A DNA stretch of 64,000 nucleotides. It comes from Parietaria judaica (lineage: Eukaryota; Streptophyta; Magnoliopsida; Rosales; Urticaceae). Made by a program: the position numbers and the translations under genes. Each line of letters starts with the position of its first letter. The stretch's first letter is position 1. Shown here in pieces: positions 1-11,329 of this stretch. The stretch is from NCBI GenBank assembly GCA_954871525.1, contig OX940861.1, positions 13,934,842 through 13,998,841 on the forward strand. The letters are read 5' to 3'. Under the pieces are notes generated by a model. It was given only the letters and a program-made list of their open reading frames with translations, was not told the origin of the DNA and ran no database searches.

Positions 1-61
1 ATGTACACAGAGCGCATGCTTGCCTGGAGCACTCTAGTCGTATATTTTCTTTTTCTTCCTG

Positions 62-650
62 CTCGACACTCCCGCCGGTTTGGGCTTGCTCGGCGCTCTA
101 GCCGTATATATATTTTTATTAATTTTCTCGGCACTCTCGCCGGTTTGGGCTTGCTCGGCGCCCTAGCCGTATATACTTATTTTTCTCGGCACTCTCGCCG
201 GTTTGGGCTTACTCGGCGCCCTAGCCGTATAAATATTTTTATTAATTTTCTCGACACTCTCGCCGGTTTGGGCTTGCTCGGCGCCCTAGCCGTATATACT
301 TATTTTTCTCGGCACTCTCGCCGGTTTGGGCTTACTCGGCGCCCTAGCCGTATACATATTTTTATTAATTTTCTCGGCACTCTCGCCGGTTTGGGCTTGC
401 TCGGCGCCCTAGCCGTATATACTTATTTTTCTCGGCACTCTCGCCGGTTTGGGCTTACTCGGCGCCCTAGCCGTATATATATTTTTATTAATTTTCTCGG
501 CACTCTCGCCGGTTTGGGCTTGCTCGGCGCCCTAGCCGTATATACTTATTTTTCTCGGCACACTCGCCGGTTTGGGCTTACTCGACGCCCTAGCTGTATA
601 TATATTTTTATTAATTTTCTCGGCACTCTCGCCGGTTTGGGCTTAATCGG
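62..650. repeat. Tandem array, 123-bp dimeric unit, about 5 copies
   Basis: The unit repeats with a 123-bp period (for example starts at 185 and 308). Each unit is two related ~60-bp halves that both contain the words CTCGGCACTCTCGCCGG and GCCCTAGCCGTAT. They differ at one place as GGGCTTGCTCGG versus GGGCTTACTCGG. Because 123 is divisible by three, a long open frame runs through the array on the plus strand; I regard it as a by-product. On the minus strand the array starts directly after the RT motif DFTDLNR of the adjacent retrotransposon. Confidence 0.9.
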
Positions 651-652
651 TT

Positions 653-1135
653 GAGGTCGGTGAAGTCAACGCATACTCGCCACTTGCCGTTTTTCTTCTT
701 CACGACGACGGTGTTAGCCAACCACTCGGGATATTTAACTTCCCGAATGCTACCCATCGAGAGCAGCTTGTCCACTTCGTCGTTGATGACCTTATTCCTA
801 TCGGGGGCCATCTTTCTTCTCTTCTGTATGACGGGCTTGTGTCTTGGATCGGTGTTAAGGCGATGAGCTGTCACCGATGGGTCGATCCCCGGCATGTCTT
901 CGTGGGACCAGGCGAAACTTCCCCGATTCCTTTTTAGGAAATCGACTAGTTGGGCCCTGAGTTCAGAGTCAAGCTCCGCGCCTATACCGACGGTCCGAGT
1001 AGGATCAGACTCGTCGATACAGACTCGTTCTACCCCTTCAAATTGTACCCCTCCTTTTCTTTCTTCAGAACTTTGTGCCTCGATGTCTTCCGAGCTAAGT
1101 ATCTTATCGGTCTCGGCATTACCTTTCCTCCGCAC
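653..1135 (-). pseudogene. Reverse transcriptase N-terminal fragment (left Tat-like element)
   Basis: The translation contains PGIDPSVTAHRLN, then KMAPDRNKVINDEVDKLL, then VVVKKKNGKWRVCVDFTDLN. These are the linker and first RT blocks of plant Ty3 pol. The catalytic YxDD block and everything after it are missing, since the reading runs into the 123-bp repeat array at about 652. It overlaps the protease frame (1119-2105) by a few codons in another frame, so the pol was already shifted or used frameshifting. Confidence 0.85.
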
Positions 1136-2105
1136 TTTCTTCCGTCCTGGGGTCCTTGGGGCGGTTGTGGCTGATTGCTATAAACCAGTCGGCTCCCCTT
1201 TTTTCCGTTTGCTCGATCACTTTTTCGTTGGCTATCGATTTATGGTGCATCATGTAGCAGGTCCGGTAGGCGTCTCTGCTTCCCTTGAGCTCTTCGATTT
1301 CCCTTTCCTTCTTGCCTGGAAATTTTATGCACTGATGGTACGTCGACGGGATGGCTCTCATGGAGTGGATCCAAGGTCTCCCTAGGATCACGTTGAAGTG
1401 CGATGGGACATTTAACACCATGAACTCCGTCATCCGGTTGATGCTCCTCCCGCAGACCGGGAGATGGACTATCCCCATCGAGACGGCGACATCCCCGTTA
1501 AAACCTGACACCTTGCGGGGGCGTCCTCCGATCACGAGTCCCTGGATACCCATCTTCATCAAGCACTCGTAGAAAATGACGTCGACCGAGCTCCCATTGT
1601 CAACAAGGATGCGGCAAACCTCGCAACCACCGATATTGAGCTCGAGGACCAGGGCATCGTCGTGCATATCAGCAGAGTCCTCGTTCTCGATAAACTCTAT
1701 CCTTGCGCCCGAGCCAACCATCGTCACGTCTTCTCGGCCGTGTTCTTTCCCTCTTCGCTGATAGGCTTTGATGTTGTTGACCGAATCTTCGCAGAATCGC
1801 GATCCGCACATAATCAGCTCGATTCTTGTCCTCGAGGCCGGTCGCTCTCCCTCGACGCGCTTTGCTATCGACGGCTCGATCGCAAGATTTCTCTTCGCTC
1901 CACTCTGATCGTTTCCTTCATCATGCGCCGGGCCTTCTCGCTGGTTCTGCCACGCCCTATTACCGTTATTCCACGGCTCGGGAGGGTTATACGCGAAGTC
2001 TTTGATCTCCCCCCGCGCGTACCTTCTCTGAAGCTCCTTCTTTGGCATGGCGCAATCTTCGGTGGAGTGGCCGTTATAGTTATGGTAAGTGCAAAACTTA
2101 CTCAT
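1119..2105 (-). pseudogene. gag zinc knuckle plus aspartic protease (left Tat-like element)
   Basis: The start of this open stretch, CTYHNYNGHSTEDC, is the degenerate zinc knuckle typical of Tat-group gag C-termini. A protease domain follows with LVDNGSSVDVIF at its active site, where most families have DTG or DSG, and ILGRPWIHS farther on. The frame is open for 328 codons but is detached from the gag core by frame changes at about 2106-2610. It acts, if at all, in maturation of retrotransposon particles; here it is a relic. Confidence 0.85.
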
Positions 2106-3568
2106 ATCCTTTGGCCAAAATTTCCGCCCGAAGCTTCCTCGGCCTCCTGAGAATCCTCCTCGGCCTCCGGGGATACCTCCTCGGCCTTCAGAGAATCCTC
2201 CTCGTTTTCCGGAGGGTTCTCCTTGCTGCTAACCTCCTCGCTCTTGCTCTCCTCGGCCATCGGAAAAATCTCTTCGCTGTTGATTTCCCCGATCGTAGTC
2301 GCGATCTATGTTCTCGTCTACTTGGGAGATTTCTTGCCTCGGGGCTTCCCGAGCTCGTCGATCATTGGGATTTCCTCGATCTTCTTCTCCTCTTCCCGTT
2401 CTAGATGACGGGGCATCTCTTCCATCCCCGTTCTCCCTTTTTCCGTACTGCTTTCCCTTGCTTCCACCTTCGTGAATCTTCTTCTAGGCTAGCGTCTCTT
2501 CTTCTATCTCCATGAAGAGCGTCGCTCTATGGAGTGCGTCATCGATCGTCGATGGACGCATTTTTATGAACTCCTCGCGGAAAGGAGCCAAGTACCACAA
2601 TCCGTGCTTCAGCGCATAGATTGCGACACGTCATCAAGCCCCGAGATTCTGACCATGACGTCTTTGAATCTTCCGACGTACTGCCGGAGGGTTTCCTCTC
2701 GTCCCTGTAAGAGATTCCACAGGGTTGTGACGGTCGCCTCGTTCTGTACGTACATTGAGTAGTGCCGCAAGAAGTATGCGACGAGCTCATCGGAGTCGCT
2801 GATGGATTCCGACGGTAGCTTTGCGAACCAATCGCTTGCTGGGCCTTGCAAGCTCTCGACGAAAAGATGACACAGGATAGCTTCTAGCTTTGCTTCCTCG
2901 CCACCTATACGTTCCGTTGCGATCTGGAAAGACTTCGCGTGGGTGTTCGGATCCGATGTCCCTCTATATTGCGAGAGTCTGACCTTCGGCAATTCTCCTA
3001 TCTCCACGCTGCGAATCTTTACCGAGAAAGGGGTGATTCTGGCCTCCTTTACCAACCTGTCGATCTCGGGTGCCGCGCTCGTCGCCCTGTGCACCTGTGA
3101 GGCCACGTATCCCATCTTTGCCTCCATGCGCGAAGACATTTCCCTCATCGCTCTTCGGACCTCCTCCTTGACTGTCTCCGCTATGGTGGTTGCCAAGCCT
3201 CCTTGCGGGTTCGTCGTGGTTACCGGTGTCACACCGGCGGCGTTGAAAAGATCTCGGTTGATTAGTGGCGCCTGCGGGGTCAGGTTTCCATGTTCTATTT
3301 CGGCTACGACTCTCCCTTCTCCTCGAGCCAAAGACCCTGCGATCGTGCTCTCCGGACCTTCCCTTATTTGGCTCGCAATCGCGTGATCTAGGAGAGCGGT
3401 GAGCTGCCCGTTCCTCTCCTCCTGCTCTTCCGCTTTCCTGGCCGCTTCCTCGGCCATCCTCGTCGCTTCTATCGCTTTTGCAGTGGCCTAGGCCAACTGC
3501 CGCTGAAGTCTCTCCATGGCTGGGACTTCGTCCCCTTCTACACTGATGATGGTGTCACTCGATGACAT
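2106..3568 (-). pseudogene. gag core (left Tat-like element)
   Basis: The natural start is the ATG at 3568, 45 bp downstream of the primer-binding site. An in-frame TAG at 3488-3490 (probably CAG to TAG) interrupts it soon after. The capsid region contains AKLEAILCHLFVESLQGPA, DWFAKLPSESI and TLRQYVGRFKD, a Retrotrans_gag domain. The frame ends at a TGA near 2609, and the reading resumes in another frame ([18 protein letters not shown]), so there is a frameshift at about 2612. Confidence 0.85.
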
Positions 3569-3612
3569 CTCGCTCCTTCAAATTCCTGGTTGTGAGTTAG
3601 AAAGAAAACAAA

Positions 3613-3630
3613 GCCCCACGGTGGGCGCCA
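3613..3630 (-). other. Primer-binding site of left Tat-like element
   Basis: The minus-strand sequence TGGCGCCCACCGTGGGGC lies 3 bp inside the 5' LTR. It is identical to the site in the pol-less element at 17333-17350. I did not assign the primer tRNA. Confidence 0.8.
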
Positions 3631-3633
3631 AAC

Positions 3634-4635
3634 TGTAGAGGGCGATGTTCACCACCCTTTTTCAGTCACAAAAATAATCACAAAGAACAAATTAACAACA
3701 ATGATCAGTGAATATCTTTGATTTTATTATATTTCCGACAAGAGCTCGGTTTTCTTTCGTTGAATAGCTGGACAATTGAAGGATCGAGAACAAGGAATTT
3801 CTCTATTTCTTAAGCCTTTTTCTTTCAGGACTTTCTCTCTTTTCTCTCTGGTTTTTCCTCCTTTTTGCCGACCTCAACAAATGAGGCTTAACTTGCCTTT
3901 TATAGAGTTTACATTTGCCTTTCCCACTTTTCCCGCCTTTTTGCCACCTCTCATCACCAATCTCTCCAAGAATGACTCGAGGAAGGCGTGGTTGACCCAC
4001 GCCTTACGTCATTTGGAGCAGTCGGCCAGAGTGAGTAGGTGGACATCATTAAATGCGCATCTCGTCAGTGGTCATTCGGCTCTGCAGACCTCGTCGCTGG
4101 TGCTCCTCGTCGAGTGGGTAGGTGAGCATCATTAAATGCACATCTCGTCAGTGGTCATTCGGCTCTGCAGACCTCGTCGCTGGTGCTCCTCGTCGAGTGG
4201 GTAGATGAGCATCATTAAATGCACATCTCATCAATGGTCATTCGGCTCCGCAGACCCCGTCGCTGGTGCTCCTCGTCGAGTGGGTAGGTGAGCATCATTA
4301 AATGCACATCTCGTTAGTGGTTATTCGGCTCTGCAGACCTCGTCGTTGGTGCTCCTCGTCGAGTGGGTAGGTGAGCATCATTAAATGCACATCTCGTCAG
4401 TGGTCATTCGGCTCCGCAGACCCGTCGCTGACATCCTTCGTCGAGTGGGTGATGGAACACTTCGTCGCCGCTCGTCTTCACCCTAGTTAGACTTCGTCAC
4501 GGTTTGAACCTCCTCGAGGATGTTCCTTCATTGACCATCGGTCAACGAAGCTCCTCGCCCTCCTCTTACGTCGTTTATGGGACAAAATGACACGAGTTAT
4601 GTTGAGGATGGATTTGACCAAATCCGACCTTAACA
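3634..4635 (-). repeat. 5' LTR of left Tat-like element (1002 bp)
   Basis: In element orientation the LTR begins TGTTAAGGTCGGATTTGG and ends CATCGCCCTCTACA, giving TG...CA ends. A promoter-like TATAAAAG (minus strand) lies near 3897-3904. The U3 part contains the 83-bp tandem repeats listed separately. The ends closely resemble the 582-bp LTRs at 16748 and 21506. The 5 bases after it (4636-4640, GAAGT) would be the target duplication, but the other copy is off the window. Confidence 0.85.
4043..4457. repeat. 83-bp tandem repeats inside the LTR, 5 copies
   Basis: The word CATCATTAAATG recurs at an exact 83-bp spacing (near 4043, 4126, 4209, 4292 and 4375). Each unit also contains GGTCATTCGGCTC and TCGTCGAGTGGGT. 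Lying upstream of the TATA box in element orientation, they sit where an LTR enhancer would be. Confidence 0.9.
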
Positions 4636-6139
4636 GAAGTCTGCCAGTACTTGGGACTTGGAACATGTTCGAATTTCGTATTCGATGTCGAACTCGCTTA
4701 CTTAGACTGCCCACTTAGTCAATCATCCCGACCGATTTGGGTTGTGGAGGATAACCCTTAGAGGCTGTGTGGTCATCACCAATATGGTGTGAGATTGGAA
4801 ATAGGGTCAAAGTTTCTGCACAGCGGTCATCATAGCTAAAGCTAGTTTTTCCATGGCGGGGTACCTAGTTTCCGCGTCCTCTAGTGACTTGCTGACGTAG
4901 AAAATTGGTTTCTGTTCGCCCCTGTCTTCCCTAACGTTTACGCCACCAACAGTCGACGGGGATACTACTAAGTATAATAGCACTGGTTCTCCCGTGATCG
5001 GTCTGGACAACACTGGCGGTGTGAAAAGGTACCTTTTGAGGTCTTGAAATGCTTTTTTATATTCTTCGGTCCATTCGAATTTTTCGTTGCCTTTCAATAT
5101 CTTGTAGAAGGGCAGACATTTATCCGTTGATAGGGAAATGAACTGGTTGAGGGCCGCGATTCTTTCGGTTAATCTCTGCGTTTCCTGAATGGTCCTTGGG
5201 GAAGGCATGTTTAGGAGAGCTTTGATTTGGTCCGGTTTGACCTCTATTCCTCGTTGGGTTACTAAGTAGTCGAGGAATTTTCCTGAGGTAACCCCGAATG
5301 TGCATTTAGCGGGGTTGAGCTTCATTTAATAGTTTCTGAGTATCGCGAAGCATTCTTCCAAGTGAGACACAAGGTTTATGGCCTTGGTTGACTTCACGAG
5401 AATATCGCCGATGTAGACTTCCATTGTCTTTCCGAATTGTTCGGCAAACATTTGGTTGACTAATCGTTGATACGTCGCTCCTGCGTTCTTGAGGCCAAAA
5501 GGCATTACCTTATAACAGTAAATCCCTCGGTCTGTTACAAATGCTGTTTTTTCTTGGTCTTCGGGGGCATCAGTATCTGATTATACCCTGAAAACGCATC
5601 CATAAAGGACAGCAGCTCATGTCCGCAAGTTGCTTTTACTAGGCGGTCGATATGAGGCATGGGGAAGCTGTCTTTTGGACATGCCTTGTTCAGGTCGGTA
5701 AAGTCAATGCAGACCCTTGCCTTCCTGTTTTTCTTCTTTACAACTACCGTATTAGCGAGCCAGTCCGGGTATTTTACTTCTCGGATGGAGCCGATTTTTA
5801 GTAATTTTTTTACCTCTTTGTTGCATGGGCCCGGTCAGGTCCCAATTTTCTTCTCTTCTGCTTTACCGGCCTATAAATCAGATCCACGTTAAGGCGATGG
5901 GCGGTTATGCTCGGGTCAATTCCCGGCATGTCTTCGTGAGACCACGTGAAGCAGTCGTGGTTCTTTGTGAGGAATCCGATCAGCCTTTCTCTGATGTCAT
6001 TGTCCAATTTGACTCTGATCCCCACTTTATGTTCTGGGTTTTTTGGGTCAATTTGTACCTGGTGCGTCATTTCCAAGTCGGAGCCTTCGTTATTGTCGTC
6101 CCTTTTTTGGGTTGGATCTCCTTTTTCCTCAACCGACAT
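4636..6139 (-). pseudogene. RT and RNase H region of second Tat-like element
   Basis: 5810-6139 encodes HEDMPGIDPSITAHRLN, the RT-proximal linker. The 5325-4807 stretch has LNPAKCTFGVTSGKFL, FEWTEEYKKAFQDLK and the RNase H words PIFYVSKSLEDAETRYPAME. Past 4807, in the same frame, TGA replaces an expected Arg codon (K-L-stop-P-Y-F), then another TGA and a TAA interrupt words such as LTKWAV and SEFDIEYE. C-to-T changes at CGA explain the TGAs. The reading ends at QVLADF, where the other element is inserted. Confidence 0.85.
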
Positions 6140-6187
6140 TAAGTGTTATTGGTCGGTTTTGGGCATTTTCGCCTACGATTGGGGCGG

Positions 6188-6922
6188 CTATGACAGCCGA
6201 AAGGAGGTCATATAGCATATTCGGAACTGCTTCTGGTTTCCCTTGACCTCTCTGATTGAACCATTCAATTTTGGGAATCGGATGAGCTGCTGGTACATGA
6301 AAGGCACAACCTTCGTTAAATGAATACAGGGTCTCCACAGGATCGTGTTGTAGGCCGTTGGGCAATCCAGTACTAGGAAGTTTTTGATTTTGCCTACTCC
6401 ATAAGCGACTATAGAAAGACGGATTGTCCCTATTGTGCTGACCGTTTCTCCGTTGAAACCAGTCAACGGGACGATTCCTCTGGTGATCTCAGTCTCGTCC
6501 ACCCCCATTTTGTGTAGGGTCGTTAAGAATATAATGTCGACCGAGCTACCATTATCGGTCAAGATTCTGTCTATGACGAAGCCAGAAACTAGAAGAGAAA
6601 CGACAAGAGCATCATCGTGGGGACCGACCAGCGTCACGGCCTCACTATCCTTGAAGATGAGCTCGTGGGCGGGTTCTTGCCATGGGAGAAACACAGGCCC
6701 GACCCTTAACCTTCTCTGGTGGGCCCTTATAGAGTTTATCGAGCTCCCATAGAACTGTGATCCTCCATCAATTGTGTAGATTCTCCATATGGCCTCTTCG
6801 GTTTCTGGTTCCTCGATTTCTTCCGACTCTTGGTCGGCTTGATCTTCTAAAATTAGGACCTTGCCTCGCTTGTTCGGTAGAGCATTATTTCTTCGGGCAT
6901 GCAGTTTAAGCTCGGGTTTCAC
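6188..6922 (-). pseudogene. Protease region of second Tat-like element
   Basis: The frame carries DDALVVSLLVSGFVIDRIL followed by TDNGSSVDIIF, the DNGSS active-site variant, and then a P-C-I-H-L-T-K word where intact families have RPWIH. It is an aspartic protease domain. It is separated from gag by a stop near 6925-6960. Confidence 0.85.
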
Positions 6923-6965
6923 ACTTGTGCCCTGGCAGGTCCCCGAGCTCCCCGTTTAGGAATTT

Positions 6966-8600
6966 TTAGGCGAGGCGGGACCGCATGACCATGCATTTTC
7001 TGGTGTGGTGCCCGTATTTTTTGTGGAACTTGCACCAGGCATTGAGGTCTCTGTTTTTAGGTGCCAAGTCGCCCGCGCTCATGTACAGTTCCTCTTGCTC
7101 GTCGACTTCATCCTCTTCTTCGGCCTTCGAACTCAGGTTGTACACGTGGTTTTGGGGGTTTGGCCTGCCCCCATGTTGGGACGTTCCATGCTTGAAGTTC
7201 CCGTGATGGGGATTGGATCCCTGGCTAGGAATATGATTCATGGGGCCCTTATGAGGGGGATGTTGCGATCCATATCTTTGTTGAAGGGGATGAGCCCCGG
7301 TCCTTGGTACGTTTGGAGATGATCCGAAATTCCTCTTTAGAGTTACGTGCTCTTCATCGTGTTTGATCCAATTAGAGGCACGATGAATTACATCCTCTAT
7401 TGAGGTGTACCTGTTGACAAGGATGTTGGTTTTGAATCTAGAGTCGTACCAAAGGCCACTAGTTAAGGCGGCTATGGTCGTTTCATCCGCTAGTCCGTTG
7501 ATTCGGACCATTTTAGATTTGAACCTCATCATGAAGTTTCTGAGAGGCTCATTTGCTCTTTGTTGTAGAGCGTACAGGTTTTTCACAGTGCTTTCAGTCT
7601 CCATGAACATGGAGAAATGTTTGAGAAACATTATTGTTAGTTGTTCGAAACTTTCAATCGATTTTGGCTCCAGCTTTGAGAACCATTCCATTGTTGCCCC
7701 GGTCAGGTTTTCAGCAAAGTACTAGCAGCGCCCAACATCCAGCTCGTGAATATCCAGGTTTTCCCGTCCCATTGCAATTTTTAATGCTCTCAGGTGCACT
7801 TTTGGGTTGGTGGTCTCGTCGTACTTAGGCATATTTATCTACCCGCTGTGTCTCAAGCGCGTGTTCGTGATTGCCGTAGAGAACGGAGTTCCCGTAGACT
7901 CTTCGACCAGATGTTCAATTTCGGGGGCAGCTGACACTGCACAATGTACTCAGGAGTCCATCTGGGATAATTTTTCTCCCATTTGCCTCATTGTGCGTTT
8001 GAGATCGTCCAGCTCGTGATTATGGCTCGGAACGAGTATATTGGAGGTACGGGTCGGTTTGCATATCTTCCTGTTGAGGAGGAAATCTGTTCGGCCCGTA
8101 TGGAGTGGGGAAATTTGTATTCTCTGTCCGGGAAGAGCTTGTAATCCGGACTCCAGGAGGACGGTTGCGTGATTGCTGGTAGGGGTGTTTTGCCCGTATC
8201 CCAGCACGGTTGTTCTGGACGCTGATGTCCTGAATTGGTGAACATCCGTGCTCGGCGGTGGCGGCGGTGTGGTTAGTGGGGTGCCCCTTGGAGGAGGCGG
8301 TAGCAGATTTGTTCTTCGGGCTCGAGAATTGTTGGGGTCCAGGAACTCAAAGTGGACCGCATTGACCCGTTCGTGATTCCGTTGCCCAGAACTGTGCCTG
8401 GGCTAATTCACAGAATAAGCCCGTTGCTCGGGCCGAGCTTGACTGCTCATGAGGAATTCAATCTGTCTCTTTAATTTCTCATTCTCAGCCTCCCTTTCTT
8501 GCCGTTGGGTTCTAAGAGCCCGTCCTTCGGCTTCATGATCAGGTGTTTCCTCAATGGGAACGTCGGAGACGGGGTTCTCTTCCTAACACATTGTATGTCA
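6966..8600 (-). pseudogene. gag of second Tat-like element
   Basis: The 6966-7691 part shows EWFSKLEPKSIESFEQL, LRNFMMRFKSKMVRINGL and a C-terminal knuckle-like CKFHKKYGHHTRKC. The 7950-8207 part is a Gln- and Pro-containing N-terminal stretch in another frame. At least two frame breaks (about 7720-7740 and about 7950) separate the pieces. This is a Retrotrans_gag relic. Confidence 0.8.
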
Positions 8601-8628
8601 AGTATAAGAGAGTTAGCGAGATCAAATC

Positions 8629-8646
8629 TTCCCACAGATGGCGCCA
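8629..8646 (-). other. Primer-binding site of second Tat-like element
   Basis: The minus-strand sequence TGGCGCCATCTGTGGGAA shares its first eight bases with the site of the left element but differs after that. It lies just inside the LTR end. Confidence 0.7.
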
Positions 8647-8652
8647 AACTGT

Positions 8653-9496
8653 TGATGTGGTTTCGCACACAAACAATCACAAAAGTTTGTGTATGGGATT
8701 TTGATTTGAATTTGCTAAAAAGATTCGAGGATCTTGACCTCCGCGTCGCCGATACTTTGATGATGACAAAATAAAAAAGTTCATAAAAAATACCAAGATT
8801 ATTTTAGAGAGGTTCGTCCCAATGCGGTAGTTGACTATGTCCTCTATAAGTTTATTGATTTGATAAAGAAGATCAACCAGAAACACAAGCCAATTCCCGA
8901 TTGATCGAAAAAGATGAAAGAAAACACTCTGAAAAATAATCTGAAAAATAAAAACTCTCAGACTCTTCTCTCAGGTGATGCTTGTGTGCGTGTGATGGTG
9001 TTGTCTTCTTGCTTTTATAGACTATTTATTTTTGCACGTTGGAGCTTCTCTGTGAACGTTGGTAGTGGCTCCGAGTTCGGCGCTTGACTTACTGCCAAGA
9101 TGACATGTAGGCCACTTCTCGAGAGAATCGCGCAGTAGTGGACTTGACTTGGTGTCATGGAAGTTTGAATCTAGGTCGTGGCGCTTTTTCTGGTTGGGCT
9201 TCGGAGCATTTGAATGAAGCTTTGACCCGTTCTGCTCGGTCTTCTTGCTGGTGCTAGATTTCTGCTCTGGTCCCTTTCTAGAAATTTCTGCGCGGGACGA
9301 GCTTAGGTTCTTGGGTCGAGAAGCCTGTTCGGGCCTGGGCCTTATTTTCTTCTTTGATGGGCCTCAATTTGTATCATTTAAGAGACCCATTTACATGAAT
9401 AATCATTTTTATTCATGTATTTTGATCCATATTTCTTGACCGTAATTTTAATTAACGTGACTTTATCGTTTCTAATCGGAACGAATTTACACATCA
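8653..9496 (-). repeat. 5' LTR of second Tat-like element (about 844 bp)
   Basis: The ends form a perfect 7-bp inverted repeat, TGATGTG...CACATCA, in element orientation. The gag-side edge could be 3 bp farther left. A TATAAAAG box on the minus strand lies at about 9011-9018. No second LTR is in the window. Confidence 0.7.
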
Positions 9497-9737
9497 ATAA
9501 TGTCCAGCCAAATACTCTGTTGAGAGATTCACTTGTAATTTCTTTCTTTCTTTTTTCTACTATTTTTCGTTGGACGTGATTGTTGTCTGTAGATGTCCGT
9601 CTATGTTCATAATCGCAATAAACTAACAGAGGACGTAGTCAACTACGTATAGAGTGTTTGAGAGTTTACGCGAAGGATCGAATTCCACCAAATCCAATAT
9701 CTCGACATATCATACGTTCACAAATCATATTGACTGT

Positions 9738-10376
9738 TTGAGGTGGGAAACTGCGTCAACATAGATCACGTTTAATGAGATGAGTTTTTTAAGATGAATC
9801 AGATAATCCGCTGGGTTTCAATGTCAAAGTCTTGTATTCTTTGATAATGATTTTTTCGGTCCATTTTTACATGGTTTAGCCCTTTATTTATAGAGCTTCA
9901 TAATTTAGATCGTACCTCATAAATGGTCGGTTACAAATGTCTTTGATTCTCTAATAACTTCCTTAATTGTAAGGTTGTGATCGTCGTTGTCAATCCTGAA
10001 GCGTCGCTCGCGCTGTGTTAATTACTCCCTGTTTATCTTCGTCTTCGTCGTCTGTTTCTAGGCCTCATCGTGAGATTGTTTCGTTGCTGGATTTAGTCTG
10101 TCTCTTCCTCGGTTGGCAATGGGTTTCACCGATGAGAATCCATCGGCGGGGTTGTGTCAATGCATGTTTCTTCATCGATGGGAGTCCTCGTCGCCTTTCC
10201 TCGTCGCGCATCTTCTCTTTGACTATTGACTCTTCTTCTGGTTGACTCATCTTGGTTTGACCATTTGGGCATTCTCTGGTGTTGAGCTCTTATGATTGAA
10301 GCCTAATATCATAAACGACAGAGATAGATTTCGTCGTATCAATACAAATTGTCGTAGACGAAATCGTACCTCAACA
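9738..10376 (-). repeat. Possible solo LTR
   Basis: On the minus strand the right edge begins TGTTGAGGTACGATTTCGTC, which resembles the starts of the other LTRs here. A TATAAATA box follows near 9883-9900, and a TG...CA end can be drawn at 9738. I found no matching target duplication, and the left edge is uncertain. Coding capacity is absent. Confidence 0.3.
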
Positions 10377-11328
10377 CTAAAACATGGATTTAACAAAAAA
10401 AATATGAAATCAAACCTTCAAAAGAACCCTAAATCTAAAATTTAGAAAATTTAACCTAACACGATGGAATTTCCATAATTTTTTTCATGAAAAATTGAAA
10501 AAATTGGCTATATAGGGTCGATTTTCATGGGAAAATAGGGAAATGACATTCCAACGAGGCAGCGATATAGCCCGCGAAATTTGAAGAAAAAAAAAAACAA
10601 CGGCTTTTAAGGAATTTTGTTCCGCATATCTTTGAAAACAAGAAAAGAAATTTCAACGACAGGCCGCGGCATTTAACACCAACTATGGAGTAGTATCATT
10701 TTCATTTTCACTATACTAATAGATTTTGTAATATGTGAAAACTTAGAGTATCCTTCTAAAAAAAAAAAAAAAAACTTAAGTGTATATTTTTTCGTAGATA
10801 AAAAAAATTGCTGAAGTAAAAACTAATACTTATCCCACTCCAGCAATTAACTTAATTAACAGTACTAAATTTAAATGGATGCATAGTTTTTTTCTTTCTC
10901 TATTTTCTGTAAATATTTCTATTTAAATTTTTTGGCTAGAGAGATAGGCTCAATTATTCATGTTTTGGTGGGTCACATTTCACATAGATCTACTCATCTA
11001 CATGTCTAATCTACTAATAGCGTGGGTAAATAATATGCTAAATTTATGGTCTACAAATTCCCAATATTTTAAAGCATTAGTCGTTTCCTCTTATTCACTT
11101 CTCCAATATTTTCAATTCTAAAAAAAAAACAAATATTAAAAATAAATTAAACAGCATCAAAGATTTATATTGTGCCAAATTTTAGATTTGGCAGAAAAGA
11201 AGAAAAAAAAAAGATCTTCGTTGGGTAGCAGAAACAAAAATGACAAGTCAAAGTTACTGTTTTTTTTTTTCTTCTTCTTGTGTAAAATTAATTAATAAGC
11301 TAATTTGACTAATGATTCTTGATTTTTA
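10377..11328. other. AT-rich intergenic DNA, no gene seen
   Basis: This stretch has A/T runs and no sustained reading frame, RNA gene or recognisable element. Confidence 0.6.
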
Positions 11329-11329
11329 G

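Larger units (their letters stand above)
1..4635 (-). mobile_element. Decayed Tat-like Ty3 (gypsy) LTR retrotransposon, 3' part outside window
   Basis: Read on the minus strand, the order is 5' LTR (3634-4635), primer-binding site (3613-3630), gag, zinc knuckle plus protease, and start of reverse transcriptase. The RT stops at about 650, where a tandem-repeat array begins. The protease active site reads DNGSS, a variant seen in the Tat/Ogre/Retand group of plant Ty3 elements. gag carries an in-frame TAG and at least one frameshift, so the copy is not coding-competent. It is inserted in the pol of a second Ty3 element (4636 onward). The 3' LTR must lie to the left of the window if it still exists. 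Confidence 0.85.
4636..9496 (-). mobile_element. Second decayed Tat-like Ty3 retrotransposon, split by the first
   Basis: Read leftward from the 5' LTR (about 8653-9496) come a primer-binding site (8629-8646), gag (about 6966-8600), protease (6188-6922), RT and RNase H (4636 to about 6139). The reading breaks off exactly at 4636, within the RNase H to integrase linker (motif SQVLADF), where the left element's 5' LTR begins. Stops and frameshifts are spread throughout, so this is the older of the two. Integrase and 3' LTR would lie left of the window. Confidence 0.85.

Noticed and set aside
1..654. 217-aa plus-strand open frame with 41-residue repeats
   Set aside because: It is a by-product of a 123-bp tandem array whose unit is divisible by three; no domain, no promoter.
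3640..4635. CRISPR-like array from the 83-bp repeats
   Set aside because: The repeats are head-to-tail without unique spacers and lie within a plant LTR.
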